Shown here in pieces: positions 9,701 to 14,367 of a stretch of DNA of 16,446 nucleotides. The DNA is from an uncultured Clostridia bacterium. Its GTDB lineage: Bacteria; Bacillota_A; Clostridia; TANB77; CAG-508. The stretch covers positions 1 through 16,446 of the forward strand of contig CALXSA010000032.1 in assembly GCA_944390995.1 (NCBI GenBank). The letters are read 5' to 3'. Under the pieces are notes generated by a model. It was not told the DNA's origin. It searched no databases and saw nothing but the letters and a program-made list of their open reading frames with translations. Every line of letters begins with the position of its first letter. Within the stretch, counting starts at the first letter, position 1. The position numbers were made by a program, and so were the translations under genes.

Positions 9701-10449
9701 ATGACTATGTTGCAGCAGAAAAGAAAGTAGTTGTCACACTAACTGTAGATGAAGACGTACAAGATATAGCAGGCTGGGATAAACAAGACAATAGAACTTT
9801 TACAAAAGAATACACTGCAAACACAGAGGAGACAGTTGTAGTTAGAGACCTAGTTGGAAATGAAACACAGGCACAAATTAAGGTTGACCAGATAACCTCA
9901 GGAGAAGACCCAGATAATCCAGGAGAAGACCCAGATAACCCAGGAGAAGACCCAGATAACCCAGGAGAGGATCCAGATAATCCAGGAGAAGACCCGGATA
10001 ATCCAGGAGAGGATCCAGACAATCCAGGAGAAGACCCAGATAATCCAGGAGAAGATCCAGACAATCCAGGAGAGGATCCAGATAATCCAGGAGAAGATCC
10101 AGACAATCCAGGAGAAGATCCAGACAATCCAGGAGAAGACCCAGATAATCCGGGAGAAGATCCAAGCAACCCAGGAGAAGATCCAGATAATCCGGGAGAA
10201 GATCCAAGCAACCCAGGAGAAGACCAAAATGATAATAACAATAACAACCCAGGTAATAATAACAACAACTCAAACAATGGCAACACTCATCTAATTAATA
10301 CAGACAAAGCAGATGATAAAACTACTGCAAATTCAATAATACCACAAACAGGTAGCAACATATTATTTATAATCTTACCAATAATTGCAGTTGCAATAAT
10401 CGGAGCAGTGGCATTTATAAAGCTAAGAAAATTTAAAGACATAAAATAA
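6760..10449 (+). CDS. Large modular cell-surface protein: beta-helix, SLH, InlB/MucBP-like repeats, sortase signal
   Basis: A 1229-residue exported protein. A positively charged start and hydrophobic stretch (about 10-29) form the signal peptide. Residues about 60-350 resemble a right-handed beta-helix of the pectate-lyase superfamily (GGGIVHIPAGTYYF, then repeated N-C rungs). Three S-layer homology units follow (about 362-403, 414-464, 474-525), with TRGD/PRGQ-type motifs. InlB/Listeria-Bacteroides-like repeats lie at about 530-595, 601-675 and 824-892, with a MucBP-like unit at about 684-750. An Ig-like stretch (about 900-1045) precedes fifteen GEDPDNP repeats (1048-1152), an Asn-rich linker, IPQTG (1194-1198), a membrane helix and a short basic tail. 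SLH and sortase anchoring together are unusual. Likely an adhesin or glycan-binding protein; enzyme activity is uncertain. GAGGTGG precedes the ATG. No sortase gene is in the window. Confidence 0.88.
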   Translation: MYKLKRKRKTLLISSIILVVAVIVAVLLSSNSSLVNSSIIGKKLSANDTATSAGEFVLTADQLIANRTDSASISQNTQYLQSLVDTASNSGGGIVHIPAGTYYFGESSQSSSEAFVILCKNNVTIEGENSATVLKPYGQTQSGLTMFYFNEYGDSNGRNATYLENADFRSFTIDGSDTSCNTYTTAGKGFKLNLLRNCDWENVMVMYTDATGFGIECPINCTVVNCAAIGCGKAATETQQGASGFGIGMGYSIDESICIENSTATDNKRYGFAFVHQGKYDPDLYSAQSAQGFVVRNCEANGNRYDIGGEKANDVIYENCTSIGDTSFIHFEETSTRVKLIGCHVETTLEDVTDSSEYYYTPVYWSLDNGISDGVTHTRFGVDTDAPRGQVITLLWRMAGRPGVHFLDSHGQIFDDVPVDSEYAAALEWASARGVEIIPSSGSFYPDEGCTRGDFITFLWKYAGSPDVGSDSEYSDVESGTELAKAVNWAASKEITNGMNGVFGTNNIVEREDAVTFLYRYVQSSGTKFNIQYDLQGGRANGNPASYMSGSTASVSNVPSRTGYYFEGWTGSNGNTPERIVRITSSDRGNKVYTANWRRNTYTVNFDANGGNGNMNDLHLEYDVLNVLPTNTFTKDGAEFVGWNTEPDGSGQSFEDRARVMNWSATNGDIITLYAQWENASGFDTTFKVEHYKEQLDGQYKLEETDNYEGVSGTETTPDRKTYQGFTSPEGQTVTIEADGSTVVQYYYTRNSYNVTINKGTGIESVTGDGTYKFDQSVTVSATPSEGYENPTWLLMGTPIQSTFLMPAGDIELDVSAELVKYPITYNLDGGEMASNPSEYTIEDEVTLREPIKPGYDFVGWTGSNGTTPQKEVTIPKGSTGEKTYTANWVQDPDVDMEVVIKYSIASPTRDNVTVTIKANVPINVPSGWQRGADEYTITREYQQNVNEAVTITSADGTMSLQANVKIENIDKTAPKVDVSYDYVAAEKKVVVTLTVDEDVQDIAGWDKQDNRTFTKEYTANTEETVVVRDLVGNETQAQIKVDQITSGEDPDNPGEDPDNPGEDPDNPGEDPDNPGEDPDNPGEDPDNPGEDPDNPGEDPDNPGEDPDNPGEDPDNPGEDPDNPGEDPDNPGEDPSNPGEDPDNPGEDPSNPGEDQNDNNNNNPGNNNNNSNNGNTHLINTDKADDKTTANSIIPQTGSNILFIILPIIAVAIIGAVAFIKLRKFKDIK
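9901..10215 (+). repeat. Coding minisatellite: fifteen 21-bp units (GEDPDNP)
   Basis: Exactly 15 in-frame units of 21 bp encode GEDPDNP; units 13 and 15 read GEDPSNP. Units differ mostly at silent positions. Units 2 and 3 are identical, as are 8, 10 and 11. The pair 12-13 is nearly repeated as 14-15, which points to stepwise tandem duplication. In the protein this makes a stiff acidic Pro-rich stalk that lifts the outer domains from the wall. Confidence 0.95.
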
Positions 10450-10478
10450 TTGTTATAATTCATAGCTAAAGCACAAAA

Positions 10479-10555
10479 GTCCGCTCCATCTTGCTGGTAC
10501 ACATATTTTGTCCGCTCCATGTTTTCGCGTAAAAAATATGTGTCCCACGTGGAGC
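10479..10555. repeat. Nested inverted repeat after the surface-protein gene
   Basis: GCTCCA (10483-10488) pairs with TGGAGC (10550-10555), and inside it an 11-bp perfect stem joins 10499-10509 to 10533-10543. The 11-mer GTCCGCTCCAT occurs twice directly (10479-10489 and 10510-10520). It resembles the elements at 2258 and 6484 in design, being a GC-richer nested dyad just after a gene, but does not share their end sequences. Confidence 0.6.
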
Positions 10556-10593
10556 TACGTATAGCTAATAAGATGTTATTAATAACAAAAATC

Positions 10594-10636
10594 AAAAATG
10601 TCGAACAAAAATCAAAAATTTGTTTGACATTTTTTT
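10594..10636 (+). terminator. Likely intrinsic terminator overlapping the lexA promoter
   Basis: Two 16-base arms (10594-10609 and 10619-10634) pair fully with one G-T pair around a 9-base loop, and a run of seven T ends at 10636. It would end transcription from the surface-protein gene. The left part arises from a 16-base tandem repeat (10584-10599 and 10604-10619). The right arm contains the lexA -35 box. Confidence 0.6.
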
Positions 10637-10652
10637 GTTTGTATGATACTAT
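10624..10652 (+). promoter_or_regulatory. SigA-type promoter of lexA
   Basis: A perfect TTGACA (10624-10629) and TACTAT (10647-10652) are 17 bases apart, 30 bases before the lexA ATG. The -35 box is inside the right arm of the hairpin at 10594-10634. No standard GAAC-N4-GTTC LexA box is found at the promoter; CGAAC (10602-10606) and GTTTG (10622-10626) are too far apart. Confidence 0.7.
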
Positions 10653-10682
10653 AGAATAAATTGATATTAGGGGGGAAGACGA

Positions 10683-11357
10683 ATGGGTAATAGAAAACCT
10701 TTAGACAAAAAGGAATTAACTATAAGACAAAAACAGATACTTAGATACATAATTAGGCAAATTGATAAAAAAGGCTATGCGCCTTCTGTAAGAGAAATAG
10801 GAAAAGCAGTGGGTTTAAGCTCTACAGCTACAGTCCACACATACCTAAAACAATTGGAAGACATGAAATACATTGAAAAGGAAGACCAAAAAGGTAGAGC
10901 AATCAAAGTATTAAAAAAAGAAGTAGACTTATACATACCTAGAAAGAGCAAGGAGCCAGTAAGAGCATTCTACAATAAAAAGGAAATGGTTGATGTGCCG
11001 GTAGTAGGTAAAATTACAGCAGGTTCTCCAATCTTAGCGGTTGAGAACGTAACTGATGCATTTCCAATTCCAATAGATTTCGTTGGAAACAGCCCAAGCT
11101 TTATGCTAGTGGTTAGAGGAGAAAGCATGATTGAAGCAGGTATATTAGATGGAGACTTTATCTTAGTAAGAAGACAAAATGTTGCCGAAAATGGCGAAAT
11201 TGTAGTAGCATTAATTGATGATGAGGCTACAGTAAAGACTTTCTATAAGGAGAAAGACCATATAAGATTACAGCCTGAAAACAGCACTATGGATCCAATT
11301 ATAGTGCCAGATTGCCAAATTTTAGGCAAGGTAATTGGTGTGTTTAGAAAAATGTAA
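10683..11357 (+). CDS. lexA: LexA SOS-response repressor
   Basis: A 224-residue repressor of DNA-damage genes that cuts itself when RecA is activated. The N-terminal winged-helix domain contains [20 protein letters not shown] (33-52), the recognition helix region. The self-cleavage site is Ala113-Gly114 in KITAGSP. The catalytic dyad is Ser148 (GESM) and Lys185 (TVKTF), 37 residues apart as usual in the family. A GGGGGGAAG site precedes the ATG. The promoter has no obvious LexA box, so autoregulation is not evident from sequence. The small membrane protein gene follows 19 bases later and is probably cotranscribed. Confidence 0.96.
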   Translation: MGNRKPLDKKELTIRQKQILRYIIRQIDKKGYAPSVREIGKAVGLSSTATVHTYLKQLEDMKYIEKEDQKGRAIKVLKKEVDLYIPRKSKEPVRAFYNKKEMVDVPVVGKITAGSPILAVENVTDAFPIPIDFVGNSPSFMLVVRGESMIEAGILDGDFILVRRQNVAENGEIVVALIDDEATVKTFYKEKDHIRLQPENSTMDPIIVPDCQILGKVIGVFRKM

Positions 11358-11376
11358 ATAAAAGGGGATGAGAGAT

Positions 11377-11814
11377 ATGAGTTACAGTGATTTTTGGTTT
11401 ATTGACACAAGAGTCCAAACCGTAAACTTAAGACGATATTTCCTTTGGTTTATATTATTATTTGCATTCGTATCAGTTGGATGCTACTTTGCAATAGTAA
11501 ACATGTATAATGATATGGAGCTTTATGGAGTGCGAAATGAGCAAATACAAATTGCAGTATACGAAGCAAAGTCAACCAATGTTAATGGATATGTAAAGGG
11601 AGAAATAGTAAACACTTCGGAAGAAGAAATAGACGGAAAATATTTATGTTTCTTATTATTTAATGACATGAATAATCTGGAAGATGTACAATATATAGAA
11701 ATTGGAGCAATAGCGCCAGCCCAAAAAGAGACATTTGAAATGAAGTTTAAAACTAATAATGTTACAGGAGTGTACATTCTTACAACTGACAATATGGAGA
11801 CGTTTAAGAAATAA
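11377..11814 (+). CDS. Small single-span membrane protein of unknown function
   Basis: A 145-residue protein that I do not recognise. A basic N-terminal part (TRVQTVNLRRYF) precedes one hydrophobic helix of about 20 residues (RYFLWFILLFAFVSVGCYFA). The remaining roughly 100 residues should lie outside the cell and look like a small beta-sandwich of the kind that describes conserved intrinsic extracellular domains (VNGYVKGEIVNTSEEEI...FEMKFK). The ATG at 11377 is preferred over that at 11368 because AAAGGGG (11361-11367) is then 9 bases upstream. It follows lexA closely, probably in the same transcript, and is followed by a row of hairpins. No enzymatic motif is seen. Confidence 0.75.
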   Translation: MSYSDFWFIDTRVQTVNLRRYFLWFILLFAFVSVGCYFAIVNMYNDMELYGVRNEQIQIAVYEAKSTNVNGYVKGEIVNTSEEEIDGKYLCFLLFNDMNNLEDVQYIEIGAIAPAQKETFEMKFKTNNVTGVYILTTDNMETFKK

Positions 11815-11852
11815 AATTAATCTGAAATAGAAAATTTTGTATAAAATAGGCT

Positions 11853-11876
11853 GTCCTTAAGTATAATATTAAGGAC
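11853..11876 (+). terminator. First of three tandem hairpins after the lexA unit
   Basis: GTCCTTAA (11853-11860) pairs with TTAAGGAC (11869-11876); the loop is 8 bases. GGCAATTTTT follows, a short T-run. It probably ends the lexA transcript, possibly together with the next hairpin. Confidence 0.5.
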
Positions 11877-11877
11877 G

Positions 11878-11900
11878 GCAATTTTTGTAACAAAAATTGC
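11878..11900. other. Second tandem hairpin
   Basis: GCAATTTTT (11878-11886) and AAAAATTGC (11892-11900) form a perfect 9-bp stem with a 5-base loop. Its last base touches the next hairpin. Its right arm has no following T-run, so it is not itself a terminator. Confidence 0.45.
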
Positions 11901-11932
11901 ACAAAATAGCAAAAAAAGTTTGCTATTTTGTG
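11900..11932. other. Third tandem hairpin, overlapping the mreB promoter
   Basis: A perfect 14-bp stem joins 11900-11913 and 11919-11932 around a 5-base loop. The right arm contains the probable -35 box (TTGCTA) of mreB, so in DNA form a cruciform or a binding protein here would interfere with that promoter. Confidence 0.5.
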
Positions 11933-11948
11933 ATAAATGTAATATAAT
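11920..11948 (+). promoter_or_regulatory. Probable SigA-type promoter of mreB
   Basis: TTGCTA (11920-11925) and a perfect TATAAT (11943-11948) are 17 bases apart, 57 bases before the ATG. TGTAAC follows twice downstream (near 11949-11954 and 11960-11965), a possible regulator site. Confidence 0.5.
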
Positions 11949-12005
11949 TGTAACATAACTGTAACAAAAATGAAATATAAGTTAAGAGGAAAGGATAGAT
12001 TTTAA

Positions 12006-12998
12006 ATGTTTAAGTGGGGACAAGACATTGGAATTGATTTAGGAACTGCAACTGTTATTGCGTATGTGAAGGGAAAAGGTATTGTTTTAAGGGAACCTTC
12101 TGTTGTGGCAGTTGACAATAATACTGGAGAAGTTCTTGCAGTTGGAAAAGAGGCAAGAAGAATGCTTGGAAGAACACCGGGAAATATTGTTGCTACAAGG
12201 CCGCTAAGGGATGGTGTTATTTCCAATTATACAGTAACAGAAAAAATGCTTAAATATTTTATAAATAAAATTTGTGGTAAATTCATATTTTCTCCACGCA
12301 TAATGATATGCATTCCGTCTCAAGTAACAGAAGTAGAGAAGAAGGCAGTTATTGATGCTGCATCTCAAGCTGGTGCAAGAAAAGTATTTTTAATTGAAGA
12401 ACCAATTGCAGCAGCCATAGGGGCAGGAATAGATATTTCAAAGCCATGCGGAAATATGGTAGTTGACATTGGGGGAGGAACTACAGATATAGCTGTTATT
12501 TCACTTGGAGGCTCTGTTACAAGCGAATCTCTAAAAGTGGCAGGAGATAAATTTGATGATGCAATAGTAAAATATATAAAGAAAAAGCACAACATAATGA
12601 TAGGAGAAAGAACAGCGGAAGACCTAAAAATAAATGTGGGTTGTGTTTATCCAAAAATACAAGATACCGAAATGGAAATAAGAGGCAGAGACTTGGTTAC
12701 TGGTCTTCCTAAAAATATTACAATACATTCTAGTGAAATGCTGGAAGCATTAACAGAACCAGCAATGCTTATAGTAGATGCTGTACATTCAGTATTGGAA
12801 AAAACTCCACCAGAACTTGCAGCAGACATTAGCGACAGAGGTATATACATGACAGGAGGAGGCTGCTTAATAGATGGGTTAGACAAATTGTTGCAAGCTA
12901 AGACTGGAATTAATGTTATGATTGCACAAGAAGCAATCTCATGCGTAGCATTAGGGACAGGAAAGGCATTAGACAATTTGGATAAACTTTCAAAATAA
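12006..12998 (+). CDS. mreB: Actin-like rod-shape protein MreB/Mbl
   Basis: A 330-residue bacterial actin that forms membrane-associated filaments and guides side-wall synthesis in rod-shaped cells. The nucleotide site is intact: phosphate-1 loop GIDLGTATV (9-17), phosphate-2 loop VVDIGGGTTDIAV with Asp154, and the adenosine region MTGGGCLIDGL. Length is normal. The start carries FKWGQDIGID, where other MreB proteins carry a short membrane-binding helix. Solitary genes of this kind, without mreC and mreD next to them, are often the Mbl paralogue, so mbl is equally possible. A purine-rich site (AGAGGAAAGGA) lies about 11 bases upstream. A repeat hairpin begins at its stop codon and a strong terminator follows. 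Confidence 0.93.
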   Translation: MFKWGQDIGIDLGTATVIAYVKGKGIVLREPSVVAVDNNTGEVLAVGKEARRMLGRTPGNIVATRPLRDGVISNYTVTEKMLKYFINKICGKFIFSPRIMICIPSQVTEVEKKAVIDAASQAGARKVFLIEEPIAAAIGAGIDISKPCGNMVVDIGGGTTDIAVISLGGSVTSESLKVAGDKFDDAIVKYIKKKHNIMIGERTAEDLKINVGCVYPKIQDTEMEIRGRDLVTGLPKNITIHSSEMLEALTEPAMLIVDAVHSVLEKTPPELAADISDRGIYMTGGGCLIDGLDKLLQAKTGINVMIAQEAISCVALGTGKALDNLDKLSK

Positions 12999-13070
12999 AA
13001 CTTGCAAAGTGGGGACACGTTAAATCTTGCAAATTTTTGCAAAAAAAGACGTGTCCCCAAATTGCAAGTT
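12999..13070. repeat. Long inverted repeat of the GGGGACA family after mreB
   Basis: Arms 12999-13020 and 13049-13070 are complementary over 22 positions with two mismatches; GGGGACACGT and ACGTGTCCCC pair perfectly. A smaller dyad, TTGCAAA/TTTGCAA, lies in the loop. A degenerate extra end (AGGGACA, 13071-13077) follows. It starts next to the mreB stop codon. The shared core links it with 1185-1254 and 13502-13558. Confidence 0.7.
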
Positions 13071-13082
13071 AGGGACATAAAC

Positions 13083-13110
13083 AAAGCGAGGGAATTACCC
13101 CTCGCTTTTT
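13083..13110. terminator. Bidirectional terminator between mreB and the convergent small gene
   Basis: AAAGCGAGGG (13083-13092) and CCCTCGCTTT (13099-13108) form a perfect 10-bp stem with the 6-base loop AATTAC, followed by T to 13110. Read on the other strand, the stem is again followed by T-rich sequence. It therefore fits as terminator for both convergent genes. The stop codon of the minus-strand gene is inside the loop. Confidence 0.8.
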
Positions 13111-13382
13111 GGAAGTGTAAAAAGTACTATTCCTCCTCTGTCATGCTCATTGGGAACGAACGTTCCTTCAAGTTCACACCGAACAAATCTCTCGTCATAC
13201 TCATAGGACTGAGTATAAATAAAAAGAAGCTCAGCCTTGTGTTCAGTCAAACTAACACTAAGAAAATAATACTTGTCTTCTCGGTTAATAAGCAACCGAT
13301 ACTCATGCAAACCAAAACCGTAACGTTCAATGTCGCTCTCATAGATGGGAAAGCTTTTGTCTAAGGTCTCAATAAGATGCAT
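13095..13382 (-). CDS. Small orphan protein, unknown function (minus strand)
   Basis: A 95-residue protein (starting MHLIETLDKSFPIYES) that I do not recognise. It is acidic and rich in aromatic residues, with no membrane segment or signal peptide and no catalytic motif. The gene is supported by context. A GAGGAG site (13391-13396) lies 8 bases before the ATG, a TTGCAT-17-TATACT promoter lies just upstream, and a terminator is at its end. The last four codons (K-S-E-G) form one arm of that terminator and the stop codon lies in its loop. A longer reading frame upstream to 13460 is rejected because the promoter lies in it. It is the only minus-strand gene, divergent from the TetR gene. Confidence 0.72.
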   Translation of the reverse strand: MHLIETLDKSFPIYESDIERYGFGLHEYRLLINREDKYYFLSVSLTEHKAELLFIYTQSYEYDERFVRCELEGTFVPNEHDRGGIVLFTLPKSEG

Positions 13383-13416
13383 GTGTAACACTCCTCTATA
13401 TAATTGTAATAGTAAT

Positions 13417-13445
13417 AGTATACCATAAAAGAAGGGGAAATGCAA
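13417..13445 (-). promoter_or_regulatory. SigA-type promoter of the small minus-strand gene
   Basis: On the minus strand TTGCAT (13445-13440) and TATACT (13422-13417) are 17 bases apart, 34 bases before the ATG. The 15-base repeat at 13446-13460 directly borders the -35 box on its upstream side. Confidence 0.65.
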
Positions 13446-13501
13446 ATTTTGCAAAGCCATTGAGCAGCAATAAAGCTAAATTCTTGAAATTTGTTTACTG
13501 T

Positions 13502-13558
13502 CACCGAGGACAAGATTGCAAAAAAAGCTGTTTTTTTGCTCCGTCCCCAAAAACAGCT
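13502..13558. repeat. Second, shorter inverted repeat of the GGGGACA family
   Basis: GAGGACA near 13506 and CGTCCCC (13542-13548) are the diverged ends. Inside, AGCTGTTTTT (13526-13535) pairs perfectly with AAAAACAGCT (13549-13558). It shares TTGCAAAAAAAG and GTCCCCAAA with the copy at 12999-13070. Confidence 0.55.
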
Positions 13559-13569
13559 ACAAAAAATGC

Positions 13570-13598
13570 TTGCATATTTAGTAAAAAGAATATATAAT
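13570..13598 (+). promoter_or_regulatory. SigA-type promoter of the TetR-family gene
   Basis: TTGCAT (13570-13575) and a perfect TATAAT (13593-13598) are 17 bases apart, about 67 bases before the ATG at 13666. Confidence 0.65.
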
Positions 13599-13665
13599 TA
13601 ATATAGTTTTGGCAAAGATATAAAACATGCTCATATTTTGCAAAGCCATGGAACGGAGGCCTAAA

Positions 13666-14229
13666 ATGAATAAAACAAAAAGAAAGATTTTTGAAACATC
13701 AATGAAGCTTTTTGCAGACAAAGGCTATGATGCTACAAGCATTGAGGAAATTACAGCAAGTGTGGGAGTGGCAAAGGGTACATTGTATTATCATTTTTCA
13801 AGCAAAGAGGAAATATTCAACTTCTTAGTTGATGAGGGAATGAAACTATTAAAAAACAGCATTAGTATAAAAACAGCGAAAATGACGAATTCACTAGATA
13901 GGTTAAGAGCAATAGTTTTAATTCAGATAAAGATATTATTTAAGTACGAAAATTTTATTACAATAATTTTAAGCCAAATATGGGGCAATGACGATAGAAG
14001 CAAAATGTGCAGAAATTATGTTTTTGAATACATACAAATGATTGAGGAAATAGTTAAAGAAGGAATAGATAAAGGGGAAATAGTAAATAAAGATGCAACA
14101 CTAATTGCTTCAGGAATTTTTGGGTTTATTTGCTCAAGCTTTATTTATAAAATGAGGTATGAGGAAGTTGAAGTTCAAAAGCTATTTAATGAAGTAGATA
14201 GTGTATTTATAAAAAAACTACGTCCTTAA
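13666..14229 (+). CDS. TetR-family transcriptional regulator
   Basis: A 187-residue one-domain regulator. The N-terminal helix-turn-helix (about 26-45) has the family pattern IEEITASVGVAKGTLYYHF, and the remaining helical part should bind a ligand and form dimers. The ATG at 13666 is chosen because CGGAGG (13654-13659) lies 6 bases before it; an upstream in-frame ATG at 13627 has no good site. The gene for a long-chain acyl-CoA ligase follows on the same strand, so a role in fatty-acid metabolism (as in the FadR group of TetR proteins in Bacillus) is plausible but is inference. It has its own promoter; a long hairpin begins at its stop codon. Confidence 0.9.
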   Translation: MNKTKRKIFETSMKLFADKGYDATSIEEITASVGVAKGTLYYHFSSKEEIFNFLVDEGMKLLKNSISIKTAKMTNSLDRLRAIVLIQIKILFKYENFITIILSQIWGNDDRSKMCRNYVFEYIQMIEEIVKEGIDKGEIVNKDATLIASGIFGFICSSFIYKMRYEEVEVQKLFNEVDSVFIKKLRP

Positions 14230-14285
14230 GAGTTACAGTATAATGGACTTTAAGTGAATATAACCATTATACTGCAACTCTTAAG
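14225..14285 (+). terminator. 22-bp hairpin overlapping the TetR-gene stop codon
   Basis: Arms 14225-14246 and 14264-14285 are complementary over 22 positions with one mismatch, and the 17-base loop is AT-rich. The TetR stop codon (14227-14229) is in the left arm. No T-run follows, so it is either a 3'-end hairpin or a large operator placed before the acyl-CoA ligase gene. Confidence 0.55.
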
Positions 14286-14367
14286 AAAACAAATTTGATA
14301 GCAAGATTGAAATTTAATAAAGAGTAGTTAATGTACATAGCAATAAATAGAGGGGGAAAATTGTAAC

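Larger units (their letters stand above)
13446..13649. repeat. 15-base direct repeat flanking the divergent promoters
   Basis: ATTTTGCAAAGCCAT occurs exactly at 13446-13460 and 13635-13649, and contains the palindrome TTTGCAAA. One copy borders the -35 box of the minus-strand gene. The other lies between the TetR promoter and its ribosome binding site. The two copies could be operator sites for the TetR protein (inference), or a chance repeat in AT-rich DNA. Confidence 0.5.

Noticed and set aside
9901..10215. CRISPR-like periodicity
   Set aside because: The units are 21 bp and directly joined without unique spacers, in frame within a protein gene.
9705..10286. Long minus-strand reading frames (193, 131 and 109 residues) over the repeat region
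   Set aside because: They come from the 21-bp repeat, which lacks stops in several frames; the + strand frame has a signal peptide, domains and sorting signal.
13154..13165. GAAC-N4-GTTC motif resembling a LexA box
   Set aside because: It lies inside the minus-strand coding region, more than 200 bases from any promoter, and may arise by chance.
13002..13364. 120-residue + strand frame after mreB
   Set aside because: It covers the repeat hairpin, the terminator and the minus-strand gene; the latter has a promoter, ribosome binding site and terminator.
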